A DNA stretch of 64,000 bases from UBA6398 sp963644855 (GCA_963644855.1 CAVIQL010000007.1:31517-95516); one strand, 5' to 3'; shown: positions 34,248 through 43,358, counted from the first letter of the stretch. Notes: a model not told the origin generated them from the letters alone. Made by a program: numbers and translations.

Positions 34248-36614
34248 ATGGCGTCTAAAAATAAAAAGAGCAATAGCAAGAAAATCAAAAAGCCCAATAT
34301 AGAACAAGCAAAAAAAGAAAGTAAAGAGTTCTTAACCAGCGAGAACGTTCGCTTTGTTATAGGTGTGGTTTTATTGCTGTTTTCACTATATATGCTATTG
34401 AGTTTTGTGTCGTTTTTCTTCACCGGGACTCTTGACCAAAGCATTATGGAAAGTGGAAATTCCACTCGCAATATCAGCAATTGGGGAGGCATGCTCGGAG
34501 CATCGGTTTCATTCTATTTCATAAACAATTGCTTTGGGTTGGCATCGGCTTTTATCCCTGTTTTCTTGGTAATGATAAGTTTAAGACTATTGAAAATAGG
34601 AAAAATCAGACTATGGAAATGGTTTGCAAACTTTGCCTTTCTAATAGTTTGGCTTTCTGTAGCATTGCAATTCTTTATTCCCGACAATATAATCAACCAA
34701 CTGTTTTTTTTGCCGGGCGGAAAACACGGACAATTTGTTTGCGACGCTCTTATATTGAAGCTCGGCAAGCCGGGAACGTTTCTCGTGCTGCTTATTGCCG
34801 TATTGGTTTATTTGGTTTACTTGTCTGATGAAACCATAAGGTGTATAAAGAAAACATTCAAGAAACTCAGTTTCAAAAAATCAGAGCAACCTACCGATGA
34901 AAACAGTGAAAATGTAGACGAGACAACAGAACAGTCAAAGGATAGTCAAGAACCCGCGAACGAAGAACCAAATGACGAAACCACCGATGAACACTGTGAA
35001 AATGTAAACGTAGACACTACGCAGCAAGAGACAGAAAAGGAAGAAGAATCCGATGAAACCGAAGAAAATCAAACGTCTGCAATCGATGGGGTAGAACCTT
35101 ATGATCCGCGCAAGGATTTGGAATACTACAAGTTTCCCTCGGTAAACCTCTTGAAACATTATGATGATGACGGAGTGTTGGTTACAGATGCAGAAAAAAC
35201 GGCCAACGAAGAACGTATACGCCAAACGCTTGCATCGTTCGACGTTCAGATTTCGGGCATAAGCGCCACAATAGGCCCGACAATCACTCTCTACGAAGTA
35301 ACTCCTGCTCCGGGTGTGAGAATATCAAAAATCCGCAATCTCGAAGACGATATAGCGCGCTCCATTGGAGCTCTCGGAATACGTATAATTGCACCTATCC
35401 CGGGGAAAACCACTGTGGGTATAGAAGTACCGAACAAGAAATCACAAATAGTGTCAATGGAAAGCGTGATAAATAGCACAGCTTTCCGCAATTTCAAGGG
35501 AGAACTCCCGGTGGTTATTGGAAAAACCATCATGAACGAGCCTTTTATGTTTGATCTTGTCAAGATGCCGCACCTTCTCGTTGCCGGAGCCACAGGACAA
35601 GGAAAATCCGTAGGCTTGAACGCAATAATTACGTCGCTTCTCTATCGCAAGCACCCCGCTGAACTTAAACTTGTGCTTGTTGACCCAAAGAAAGTGGAGC
35701 TAAGTCTGTATTCTCCTCTCGAAAACCATTTCCTTGCAAAAGTTCCCGACAATAACGACGAAGTTGTCATTACAGATGTAGACAGAGTGGTATATGCCCT
35801 CAACAGTCTTTGCAAAGAAATGGACACTCGCTATATGCTTCTTAAAAAAGCCCGAGTACGCAATATCAAGGAGTATAACAAGAGATTTAGCGAACGCAAA
35901 TTAAACCCAGAAAACGGGCACCGCTTTTTACCATATATCGTTGTTGTTGTCGATGAATTCGCCGATTTGATAATGACAGCAGGCAAAAACGTGGAAACTC
36001 CTATCGCACGTATCGCACAATTGGCACGCGCCGTGGGGATTCACATGATTCTCGCCACACAAAGGCCTACTACCGATATTATAACGGGTACAATAAAAGC
36101 AAACTTCCCTGCACGTATCGCATTTAGAGTAATGCAATCGGTAGACTCGCGCACAATTCTTGATCGCACGGGAGCAAATAGTTTGATAGGGCGTGGCGAT
36201 ATGCTTTATCTTGCAGGCGGGGAATTGGTGCGCGTGCAATGTGCATTTGTAGATACTCCCGAGGTGGAGAATATCACAAATTATATCGCCACTCAGCAAG
36301 GTTATAACGCGCCATTTGAACTTCCGGAAATACCTATGCCCGAAGGTTCGACAAACAATTCTGCGTTTTCGAGCGACGAGCCGGTACATCTCGATCCTCT
36401 CATAACAGAAGCCGCAAAATCAGTGGTAGAGTCGGGAATAGGTTCCACTTCGTTCATACAACGTAAGTTCTCCATCGGTTACAACCGCGCAGGCAGAATA
36501 ATGGATCAGTTGGAAAAAGCAGGAATCGTGGGGCCGCAGCAAGGAAGTAAGCCCCGCGAGGTATTGTGTTCCTCTACATTGGAAATAGACGCAAAAATAT
36601 CAGCGGCATTCTGA
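34248..36614 (+). CDS. ftsK: DNA translocase FtsK/SpoIIIE
   Basis: A 788-residue chromosome translocase that clears DNA from the division septum. A lysine-rich N-terminus is followed by four membrane helices (for example FVIGVVLLLFSLYMLLSFVS and GTFLVLLIAVLVYLVYLS), an acidic linker of about 80 residues (about 205-285), the motor domain with Walker A GATGQGKSVGLN near 446 and Walker B VVVVDEFADLIM near 564, and a C-terminal gamma winged helix (SFIQRKFSIGYNRAGRIMDQ) that reads DNA polarity sequences. Complete for the family. dnaX follows after 41 bases. Confidence 0.97.
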   Translation: MASKNKKSNSKKIKKPNIEQAKKESKEFLTSENVRFVIGVVLLLFSLYMLLSFVSFFFTGTLDQSIMESGNSTRNISNWGGMLGASVSFYFINNCFGLASAFIPVFLVMISLRLLKIGKIRLWKWFANFAFLIVWLSVALQFFIPDNIINQLFFLPGGKHGQFVCDALILKLGKPGTFLVLLIAVLVYLVYLSDETIRCIKKTFKKLSFKKSEQPTDENSENVDETTEQSKDSQEPANEEPNDETTDEHCENVNVDTTQQETEKEEESDETEENQTSAIDGVEPYDPRKDLEYYKFPSVNLLKHYDDDGVLVTDAEKTANEERIRQTLASFDVQISGISATIGPTITLYEVTPAPGVRISKIRNLEDDIARSIGALGIRIIAPIPGKTTVGIEVPNKKSQIVSMESVINSTAFRNFKGELPVVIGKTIMNEPFMFDLVKMPHLLVAGATGQGKSVGLNAIITSLLYRKHPAELKLVLVDPKKVELSLYSPLENHFLAKVPDNNDEVVITDVDRVVYALNSLCKEMDTRYMLLKKARVRNIKEYNKRFSERKLNPENGHRFLPYIVVVVDEFADLIMTAGKNVETPIARIAQLARAVGIHMILATQRPTTDIITGTIKANFPARIAFRVMQSVDSRTILDRTGANSLIGRGDMLYLAGGELVRVQCAFVDTPEVENITNYIATQQGYNAPFELPEIPMPEGSTNNSAFSSDEPVHLDPLITEAAKSVVESGIGSTSFIQRKFSIGYNRAGRIMDQLEKAGIVGPQQGSKPREVLCSSTLEIDAKISAAF

Positions 36615-36655
36615 TTTACAAGTAAAGATAATTTGAACTTAAAACGATAATACCC

Positions 36656-38449
36656 ATGAGCGATTATGTAGTATCGGCAATAAAATACAGACCACAGTGT
36701 TTTGACGATGTGGTAGGGCAGAAGGCTCTGACTTCAACTCTTATCGGAGCAATAAAAAGCGGAAAACTCGCCCATTCATACCTTTTCTGCGGTCCGAGAG
36801 GCGTGGGAAAAACCACATGTGCCCGTATCTTTGCAAAGACAATCAATTGTGAACACCTCAGTAGCGATGGCGAGGCATGCAACGAGTGTGATAGTTGCAA
36901 GTCTTTCAACGATGGGCGCAGCATGAACGTGCATGAGATTGACGCCGCTTCAAACAATTCGGTTGACAATATTCGAAATCTTATAGAGCAAGTACAAATA
37001 CCTCCACAGATGGGAAAATACAAGATTTTCATCATCGATGAGGTACACATGCTTTCGCCTGGCGCATTCAATGCCTTTTTGAAAACGCTTGAAGAACCGC
37101 CTTCGTATGCAATATTCATACTTGCTACAACCGAAAAGCAGAAGATTATTCCTACGATACTTAGTCGTTGCCAAATTTACGATTTCAAGCGTATTGAGGC
37201 CGATGATATTGTATATCAGCTCACGAAAATTGCGAACAAAGAGGGTTTTACTTTCGAAGAAGATGCGTTACGTGTAATTGCTGAGAAAGCAGACGGCGGA
37301 ATGCGCGATGCTCTTTCGCTTTTCGACCAACAAGCAGTGTTTACGAACGGCAATATTGCCTACGATCAGGTAATTAAAAATCTTAATATACTTGACCATT
37401 CTGCCTATTTTAGAATTTACGAAAGCCTTATAGCCCGCAATATCCCTCAAGTGCTGTTTGATTTCAACGAAGTGGTAGCGCGTGGATTTGATGGCAGAGA
37501 CTTTATTGATGGTCTTGCACGCCACACGCGCAATCTCATGATGGCTCAAGACGCAAAGACATTACCTTTGCTTCAAGTTTCAAAGCATACGGCAGAACAA
37601 TATCGTGCTCAATCGCAAAAGTGCAAGCCGCAATATCTTTACAAAGTAATGAGACTTTGTAGCGATTGTAGTTTGAAATATCGTGATAGTCGTAACAAAC
37701 AGTTATTGGTTGAAATAACCCTTATCGAAGCTGCGCAGGCTGATGACGATAGTGATGGTCATGCGGGTAGGAAATCTCAAACCAAGCCCCTGAAGAATAT
37801 ATTTTCCAAGCAGCCTCAGCAACCCCAAGCTGCAACAACAGATAAACAGCAACCGACAAACTCCCAACCAGTTCCCCCTGCAACCACGCCACAAATACAT
37901 AATGGGCAAACAGCAACAGGAATAAACGGACCCAAAGAGACACAGCATAAGGTTCATACCCTTAAAATGGTTTCCATGAACTCGATTATGGCTGGTGAAA
38001 ACAAGAAAACTACCCCTGTTGACTCGCAAAAACCGCTTACAAGTCCAGTGCAGCAGCCACCAACTGCGAAAGAACAACCAGTTGATGCCGCAAGAAATTT
38101 TGATGATACACAATTTTATGGAGCATGGTTTGAATTTGCCCAAAAACTACCTATGGCTTACAACGACCTGGCTGCACGAATGAAAGCAATGCGTCCGGAA
38201 GTAGATGACCAATGCAAGGTAAGCGTGAAATGTGAGAATCCATTGGTGGTTAAGTATATGCAGGAAATAGTTCCGCAAATGCAGGAAACTTTGCGCAAAA
38301 AACTTAACAATCAAAACATCGTTGTTGAAATAAAAATAACAGAAGATTTTAGCGCAACCATAAACCCAGTGGAAGAATTTAAGAAACTTACTACGGAAAA
38401 CAAGTGTCTTGCCAAACTGAACGAGACATTGCAATTCGAAATGCTTTAA
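36656..38449 (+). CDS. dnaX: DNA polymerase III subunit gamma/tau
   Basis: A 597-residue clamp-loader ATPase. Walker A GPRGVGKTTCARIFAK starts at about residue 44. The four-cysteine zinc module lies in CEHLSSDGEACNECDSC, Walker B is DEVHML and the sensor-1 region is ATTEKQKIIPTILSRC. A Gln/Thr/Pro-rich linker (about 370-470) separates the ATPase from a C-terminal tau-like domain. I see no obvious slippery A-run for a programmed gamma frameshift. The end of the gene abuts a mobile-element remnant on the other strand, and the last codons are partly duplicated (GAAATGCTTTAAG against GAAACGCTTTAAG 17 bases on). Confidence 0.96.
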   Translation: MSDYVVSAIKYRPQCFDDVVGQKALTSTLIGAIKSGKLAHSYLFCGPRGVGKTTCARIFAKTINCEHLSSDGEACNECDSCKSFNDGRSMNVHEIDAASNNSVDNIRNLIEQVQIPPQMGKYKIFIIDEVHMLSPGAFNAFLKTLEEPPSYAIFILATTEKQKIIPTILSRCQIYDFKRIEADDIVYQLTKIANKEGFTFEEDALRVIAEKADGGMRDALSLFDQQAVFTNGNIAYDQVIKNLNILDHSAYFRIYESLIARNIPQVLFDFNEVVARGFDGRDFIDGLARHTRNLMMAQDAKTLPLLQVSKHTAEQYRAQSQKCKPQYLYKVMRLCSDCSLKYRDSRNKQLLVEITLIEAAQADDDSDGHAGRKSQTKPLKNIFSKQPQQPQAATTDKQQPTNSQPVPPATTPQIHNGQTATGINGPKETQHKVHTLKMVSMNSIMAGENKKTTPVDSQKPLTSPVQQPPTAKEQPVDAARNFDDTQFYGAWFEFAQKLPMAYNDLAARMKAMRPEVDDQCKVSVKCENPLVVKYMQEIVPQMQETLRKKLNNQNIVVEIKITEDFSATINPVEEFKKLTTENKCLAKLNETLQFEML

Positions 38450-38462
38450 GCCTTGAAACGCT

Positions 38463-39185
38463 TTAAGGGTGTTTAGGAGTAATCTTAGTTTCATCAAGAT
38501 AGATATAAACTTCTTTATCTACAAAACCAAAGACTTCTCCTTGAGGAGTAGTGAAAGTTTCTATATCACTTGCTCCTTGATTATTTCTGCTATTTCTATT
38601 ACCTTGTCCTCTGTTGGTTTCTCCTTGTAGTGCTTCTTTATCCAATCTACCATTGTTCCCCTCTGTTTGTCTGTTGTTAACAATGACATCACTATCATAC
38701 AAGCTTCCTTCCTCATTCCAAGTTCCTTGCTTGCTAAGCACTGAATCAATGTTTCCTCTATTTCTGATAACATCTTCTAATATATTTAATTGTTCTTCAT
38801 TTAATTCACTAACATCTGTTTTTCCCAATATTTCAAAACCATCTCTACCATCTAATCTGTTGTCTCTGTATTGATGTAATGAGGTATTGAATCTATAGAT
38901 TTGTTTAGTATCTTTATTATAGAAATACAGTCCTTTTGAAGTATCTGTATCTAAGGGCAAAGTTACTATATAATCTCGTATTGCTTCTATCTCAGAGGGG
39001 GATAAATCACTATTGTAAAGTTCTCTTGCTTGCTGCAAATCTTGCAAGTTATGCTCCTTCAAGAACTTCTCCATAGCTTCCCTACCAAAGACTTTAAAGC
39101 CTAGGTTTTTCAAATGGGTTATTAGTTGCTTTGCTTGGTCTCTCTTAGGTCTCCTTTCATTAAGTTCCTTAATTTCGTTTAGTCG
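38463..39185 (-). pseudogene. truncated mobile-element large protein, metallopeptidase-linker fragment
   Basis: The minus strand is open from just after a TAG at 39186-39188 to a TAA 14 bases from the dnaX stop. There is no good ATG near the front; a TTG at 39113 would give 216 residues. The sequence runs RRPKRDQAKQLITHLKNLGF, a helical part, a disordered Asn/Gly/Gln-rich linker and TPQGEVFGFVDKEVYIYLDE ending TKITPKHP. The last segment resembles what precedes a zincin HExxH domain in large polyvalent proteins of Bacteroidales phages and conjugative elements, so the protein is cut just before its catalytic motif. Family memory only; a search is needed. Probably a remnant of an inserted element. 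Confidence 0.5.
38561..38773 (-). CDS. small helical protein (70 residues) nested in another frame of the remnant
   Basis: This frame starts with ATG and reads MLSEIEETLIQCLASKELGM, then EACMIVMSLLTTDKQ and WIKKHYKEKPTEDKVIEIAE, ending EIIKEQVI. Composition and heptad pattern look like a real soluble helical protein. The large-protein frame over the same bases is a low-complexity Asn/Gly/Gln linker. Either this is the true gene here and the other frame is incidental, or both are used (overprinting). Its sequence resembles small proteins of Bacteroidales mobile elements as I remember them; function unknown. There is no visible promoter of its own. Confidence 0.5.
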   Translation of the reverse strand: MLSEIEETLIQCLASKELGMRKEACMIVMSLLTTDKQRGTMVDWIKKHYKEKPTEDKVIEIAEIIKEQVI

Positions 39186-39202
39186 CTAACCTTTTGAACA
39201 GT

Positions 39203-39385
39203 GATTTATGCTCGGAGAGGAAAACATTTTTCAAGGCAGGAAAATAAATTATCGTCCGCATCATATTAAAATATCAAGGCACGAGTTGGAGCAACTAATG
39301 GCATCTGTTTTAAAAGACAAGCCACGAGTTTGGGCAACTAATGGCATTAGTTTGCAAAGTCGAGGCATAAGTTGGGACAGAGACC
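39203..39385 (+). repeat. degenerate repeat array L (about 21-22-nt period)
   Basis: GGCA-type cores recur at 39235, 39278, 39300, 39343 and 39364, with variant cores between, giving steps of 20-22 nt. Phrases such as CAAGGCACGAGTTGGAGCAA and ACAAGCCACGAGTTTGGGCA are imperfect copies. The first 80 bases match array M in inverse orientation. Confidence 0.7.
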
Positions 39386-39465
39386 GTGGTGTTTCGGCGA
39401 AATCAGCAAATTTCCCCTTAAAACTAACCACGCATACGAACATTCTCACCGAAAAGATAAACAAA

Positions 39466-39494
39466 AAAGTCGTATGAATTAATCATACGACTTT
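39466..39494 (-). terminator. terminator of the thrS-infC-rpmI-rplT operon
   Basis: The 12-bp stem AAAGTCGTATGA/TCATACGACTTT with a 5-nt loop is followed on the minus strand by a T run, 27 bases past the rplT stop. Confidence 0.85.
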
Positions 39495-39520
39495 CTGTGA
39501 TTTGTAATATAAGAATAATC

Positions 39521-39865
39521 TTACTTCACTTTTGCTACGATAGCGCTGAAAGCTTTGGGATCGTTGATAGCAAGGTCTGCAAGAACCTTGCGGTTGATTT
39601 CGATACCAGCCTTGTGAAGTGCACCCATAAGTTGTGAATAAGAAAAACCATCAAGGCGTGCAGCAGCGTTGATACGCTGAATCCAAAGAGCACGGAATTC
39701 GCGTTTCTTTGCACGACGGTCTCTGAACGCATAAGTCAAACCCTTTTCATAGGTATTCTTGGCAACGGTCCAAACATTTTTACGCGCTCCATAATAACCT
39801 CTGGTCTTCTTAAGTATTTTCTTTCTTTTGTTACGTGATGCTACGTGATTTACTGATCTTGGCAT
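39521..39865 (-). CDS. rplT: 50S ribosomal protein L20
   Basis: A 114-residue basic protein starting MPRSVNHVASRNKRKKILKK, with the conserved GYYGARKNVWTVAK and LWIQRINAAARLDGFSYSQL blocks of bL20. It binds 23S rRNA early in assembly of the large subunit. It is the last gene of the classical thrS-infC-rpmI-rplT cluster, 81 bases downstream of rpmI, and is followed by a strong terminator. Confidence 0.98.
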   Translation of the reverse strand: MPRSVNHVASRNKRKKILKKTRGYYGARKNVWTVAKNTYEKGLTYAFRDRRAKKREFRALWIQRINAAARLDGFSYSQLMGALHKAGIEINRKVLADLAINDPKAFSAIVAKVK

Positions 39866-39946
39866 TTTGTTTTTCGTTTTTGAATGTCAGCGCCGCAATT
39901 ACTACGGACTTTTGGGCTGTACACTCGGGTTAATGATAATGTTTGA

Positions 39947-40144
39947 TTAACGCTTAAGCAAAAGTTCGCGAACTTGTTTTACATTTGATTTGTCAACAAG
40001 AGCAACATGATCCAAGTTGCGTTTTTGCTTCTTTGTTTTCTTCGTCAAAATGTGGCTATGAAAAGCGTGATGACGTTTAATTTTACCTGTCGCGGTGAAT
40101 GAGAATCTCTTCTTAGCACCGGAATTGGTCTTTTGTTTTGGCAT
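39947..40144 (-). CDS. rpmI: 50S ribosomal protein L35
   Basis: A 65-residue protein, MPKQKTNSGAKKRFSFTATG, followed by KIKRHHAFHSHILTKKTKKQ; this is full-length bL35. It sits 79 bases after infC and before rplT, as in most bacteria. Confidence 0.98.
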   Translation of the reverse strand: MPKQKTNSGAKKRFSFTATGKIKRHHAFHSHILTKKTKKQKRNLDHVALVDKSNVKQVRELLLKR

Positions 40145-40223
40145 TTTACTTTATTATTTTGATGTTTTTATAATTGCGCGCGCAACGTATACCAACTACA
40201 TTTACACGACACATTTCTATTGT

Positions 40224-40859
40224 TTATTCTCCTTCGATAGTGGGAGCCTTATATTCCTTGGGAGCTTTTGCTTTAGGAGTTTTCTTTTCCTCCTTAACAA
40301 CGACTTCCGATGGTTTGTTGTCTCCACTGTTTTTGTTTACCTTTTTGGGGCTCACGAATATAGTCATTCGTTTCTCCTCCAACACAGGCATTTGCTCAAC
40401 TTTCCCGTATTCCTCCAAATCGTTTGCAAATCTAAGAAGCAGAACTTCGCCTTGCTCTTTGAATAAGATGCTACGACCTTTGAAAAACACATAAGCCTTT
40501 ACTTTATTTCCTTCGGAAAGAAATTCCTTGGCATGCTTCAATTTGAAATTGTAGTCGTGGTCATCGGTCTGCGGTCCGAAACGAATCTCCTTAACATCAA
40601 TCTTAACCTGTTTGGCTTTCATCTCTTTCTGATGTTTCTTTTGCTGATAGAGAAACTTTGAGTAATCTATCAATCTACAAACAGGGGGATCTGCATTCGG
40701 AGAGATTTCCACTAAATCTAAATTCTCTCGTTGAGCCATCGCTATAGCTTGATGCGTGGGCATTACCGTTGAAGCTATGTTGTCGCCAACTACACGTACT
40801 TCACGTACATGTATTTGCTCGTTTATGCGATATTTGTTTTTAAGTTTATCGTTCTTCAT
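40224..40859 (-). CDS. infC: translation initiation factor IF-3
   Basis: A 211-residue IF-3. The N-domain has YRINEQIHVREVRVVGDN and RENLDLVEISPNADPPVCRL. The linker and C-domain include VKEIRFGPQTDDHDYNFKLK and KVKAYVFFKGR, the 30S-binding part. A lysine-rich C-terminal tail of about 35 residues extends beyond the E. coli protein, as in other Bacteroidetes. The start codon is ATG, so the AUU autoregulation of E. coli infC cannot operate here. A strong hairpin lies between thrS and this gene. Confidence 0.97.
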   Translation of the reverse strand: MKNDKLKNKYRINEQIHVREVRVVGDNIASTVMPTHQAIAMAQRENLDLVEISPNADPPVCRLIDYSKFLYQQKKHQKEMKAKQVKIDVKEIRFGPQTDDHDYNFKLKHAKEFLSEGNKVKAYVFFKGRSILFKEQGEVLLLRFANDLEEYGKVEQMPVLEEKRMTIFVSPKKVNKNSGDNKPSEVVVKEEKKTPKAKAPKEYKAPTIEGE

Positions 40860-40880
40860 TCAGAATAATTTGTAGTCTGA

Positions 40881-40908
40881 AGTTCCGCCCTTTTTGTAGG
40901 GCGGAACT
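40881..40908 (-). promoter_or_regulatory. hairpin in the thrS-infC junction, possible attenuator or leader structure
   Basis: A perfect 10-bp stem AGTTCCGCCC/GGGCGGAACT closes an 8-nt loop inside the 65-base gap. It ends 21 bases before the infC ATG and has no T run after it on the minus strand, so it is not a plain terminator. It may be an RNA processing or ribosomal-protein binding site. Confidence 0.55.
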
Positions 40909-40919
40909 CAAACCGGCTG

Positions 40920-40927
40920 CAAATTTA
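40920..40927 (-). promoter_or_regulatory. possible internal -7 box before infC
   Basis: The minus strand reads TAAATTTG, fitting TAnnTTTG; its first three bases are the thrS stop codon. No -33 element is visible, so this is weak. Confidence 0.35.
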
Positions 40928-42868
40928 ATACTTATTTGTTTCTTGGAGAACTTCTTGACTGATTTTATCTGCAAAATCCTCAAATTTCATCGCACCTTGG
41001 TCGCCTACACCTTGTTTTCGCACTGCAATTGTGCCATTTGCTTCTTCTTTTTCGCCAACAATCAGCAAATAGGGGATATGTTGCATTTCGTTGTCGCGTA
41101 TCTTACGTCCGATTTTTTCGCTACGAGCATCTATTTCAACGCGCACATTATGTTCGTCAAGATATTGTCTTACTTTCTCGGCATAGTCGTTGTATTTGTC
41201 TGAAATCGGCAGAACAACTGCTTGTATAGGGGTAAGCCAGAGAGGGAAGTGTCCGCAAGTATGCTCAATCAGCACGGCAACGAATCTTTCGAGCGAACCG
41301 AAAGGAGCGCGGTGTATCATTACGGGACGATGCTTCTCGTTGTCATCTCCCATATACTCCAAACCAAAGCGTTCAGGCAAGTTGTAGTCAACTTGTATAG
41401 TGCCCAACTGCCAACGACGTCCAATGGCATCTTTAACCATGAAGTCGAGTTTTGGACCATAGAAAGCAGCTTCGCCATATTCTATGTGTGCGTTCAGTCC
41501 TTTTTCCTTGCACGCTTCTATAATGGCATTCTCTGCTTTTTCCCAATTCTCGTCGCTACCAATATATTTGCTATGGTCTTTTTGGTCGCGAAGTGAAATT
41601 TGTGCTTCAAACGATTCGAATTTCAGTGCGTGGAAAATAATCATGATGATGTCCATCACACGCAAGAATTCTGATTTAACTTGGTCGGGGCGGCAGAAAA
41701 TGTGTGCGTCGTCTTGCGTAAAACCGCGAACCCTTGTCAGTCCGTGAAGTTCGCCGCTTTGTTCATAACGATAAACCGTTCCGAATTCTGCGATACGCAG
41801 TGGAAGATCTTTGTATGAGCGTGGTTTGCGGGCATACACTTCGCAGTGGTGAGGGCAGTTCATGGGTTTAAGCATATACTCTTCGCCTTCTTCTGGAGTG
41901 TGTATGGGCTGGAACGAATCTTTTCCATACTTAGCATAATGGCCAGAGGTTACATAGAGTTGCTTGCTGCCGATATGCGGAGTGATTACTTGCAAATATC
42001 CAAAACGATGTTGAATGCGTTTAAGGAAATTGGTAAGTTGTTCGCGGAGCATTGTTCCTTTTGGAAGCCAAATGGGAAGTCCTTTTCCTACACGCTCAGA
42101 GAACATAAACAATTCCATTTCTTTGCCTATCTTTCTGTGGTCGCGTTTTTTTGCTTCTTCAAGGAGTGCAAGATATTCGTCGAGCATTTTTTTCTTGGGG
42201 AAAGAAATGCCATAGATACGAGTCATCTGTGGATTTTTTGCATCTCCGCGCCAGAAAGCAGCGCTTATAGCCATTACTTTTACGGCTTTTATCGGGGTGG
42301 TGTCAACCAAGTGCGGGCCACGGCAAAGGTCTACGTAGCTACCTTGCTGATATATTGTGATATTGCCGTCTTCGAGTTCGTTTATAAGCTCACATTTGTA
42401 AGTCTGTCCTTTGGATTGGAACATTTCCAATGCGTCGGCTTTTGAAATGTTTTTGCGAACGAGTTTCTCCTTACGTTTAAGGAGTTCCTGCATTTTCTGT
42501 TCTATTTTTACGAAATCGCTTTCGCGTATCACAGTGCCCTCGGGCGGTGTAACGTCGTAGTAATATCCGCTCTCGATTGCAGGACCGATGCCGAATTGTG
42601 TGCCAGGGAAAAGTTCCTGTACGGCTTCTGCCATAAGGTGGGCTGATGTGTGCCAAAAAGTATGCTTACCTTCTTCGTCGTCCCATGTCAAAATCTGAAC
42701 AGTGGCGTTCTCTTCGATAGGACGGCTAAGATCTTCTACATCGTTGCCAACTTTTATTGCCAACGCATTCTTCGCCAATTGCGGAGAAATTCCTTCTGCG
42801 ATTTCAAGTCCCGTTACCCCTTCGTTGTATTGCTTTTTGGAGCCATCGGGAAAAGTCAATTCTATCAT
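40925..42868 (-). CDS. thrS: threonine-tRNA ligase
   Basis: A 647-residue class II synthetase. It has an N-terminal TGS domain (about 1-60), the second additional (editing) domain with HTSAHLMAEAVQELFPGTQF and the HxxxC zinc-type residues, the catalytic core with PMNCPHHCEVY and GSLERFVAVLIEH (motif 3), and the C-terminal anticodon-binding domain. All class II motifs appear intact. It is the first gene of the IF-3/L35/L20 operon with a promoter box about 77 bases upstream. No T-box is recognisable. Confidence 0.97.
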   Translation of the reverse strand: MIELTFPDGSKKQYNEGVTGLEIAEGISPQLAKNALAIKVGNDVEDLSRPIEENATVQILTWDDEEGKHTFWHTSAHLMAEAVQELFPGTQFGIGPAIESGYYYDVTPPEGTVIRESDFVKIEQKMQELLKRKEKLVRKNISKADALEMFQSKGQTYKCELINELEDGNITIYQQGSYVDLCRGPHLVDTTPIKAVKVMAISAAFWRGDAKNPQMTRIYGISFPKKKMLDEYLALLEEAKKRDHRKIGKEMELFMFSERVGKGLPIWLPKGTMLREQLTNFLKRIQHRFGYLQVITPHIGSKQLYVTSGHYAKYGKDSFQPIHTPEEGEEYMLKPMNCPHHCEVYARKPRSYKDLPLRIAEFGTVYRYEQSGELHGLTRVRGFTQDDAHIFCRPDQVKSEFLRVMDIIMIIFHALKFESFEAQISLRDQKDHSKYIGSDENWEKAENAIIEACKEKGLNAHIEYGEAAFYGPKLDFMVKDAIGRRWQLGTIQVDYNLPERFGLEYMGDDNEKHRPVMIHRAPFGSLERFVAVLIEHTCGHFPLWLTPIQAVVLPISDKYNDYAEKVRQYLDEHNVRVEIDARSEKIGRKIRDNEMQHIPYLLIVGEKEEANGTIAVRKQGVGDQGAMKFEDFADKISQEVLQETNKY

Positions 42869-42944
42869 GATGATATTATTTGTTATAGTCTTTGTTCTGA
42901 AAAGCCGGTTGCATACTGCTTTCCGACTTGTATCTATTTAGTTG

Positions 42945-42952
42945 CAAAGGTA
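42945..42952 (-). promoter_or_regulatory. thrS promoter -7 box
   Basis: The minus strand reads TACCTTTG, a good -7 box, 77 bases upstream of the thrS ATG. Confidence 0.55.
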
Positions 42953-43121
42953 ATGATTTTATTTGTATCAAGATAAAATCGTCATTCATTTTAATATATA
43001 GGATTAAACAAAAATAGCTCCCATTTATATTATGAATGCCACAGTCTTGACAAAGTTATAAGCCTGTATTAAAAAATGGGCAATTGTTGTTTTGTTTGCG
43101 CCAATATATCAAGGATTTCTG

Positions 43122-43184
43122 ATAACCGATATTTTTTAAACAATGTCCGATGTTTTTTAAATAATGTCCGATATTATTTTTCTA
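43122..43184. repeat. 21-nt tandem array H, three units
   Basis: Units start at 43122, 43143 and 43164: ATAACCGATATTTTTTAAA, ATGTCCGATGTTTTTTAAA and ATGTCCGATATTATTTTTC plus the remaining bases. Confidence 0.88.
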
Positions 43185-43358
43185 TTTTACTATATTGCGA
43201 ATTGGGGTAGATACAATGGTTTGTCGCTTTCGGCAAAAGATTTTTCTATTACGTCGTAATTTACATTCAAAACAATCTATAAGTTGCAAATTTCAAGTAA
43301 AAGGGAATGTGCAACCAAGATATAGGTTGCTCTTTAGCCTCATTACGCATAAAATTAC

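Larger units (their letters stand above)
39189..39520. other. 332-bp region between the element remnant and rplT
   Basis: It holds the degenerate array L and the rplT operon terminator; no gene is seen. Confidence 0.7.

Noticed and set aside
42869..42960. A T-box leader upstream of thrS
   Set aside because: No T-box sequence or specifier stem is visible, and T-boxes are not expected in this phylum.
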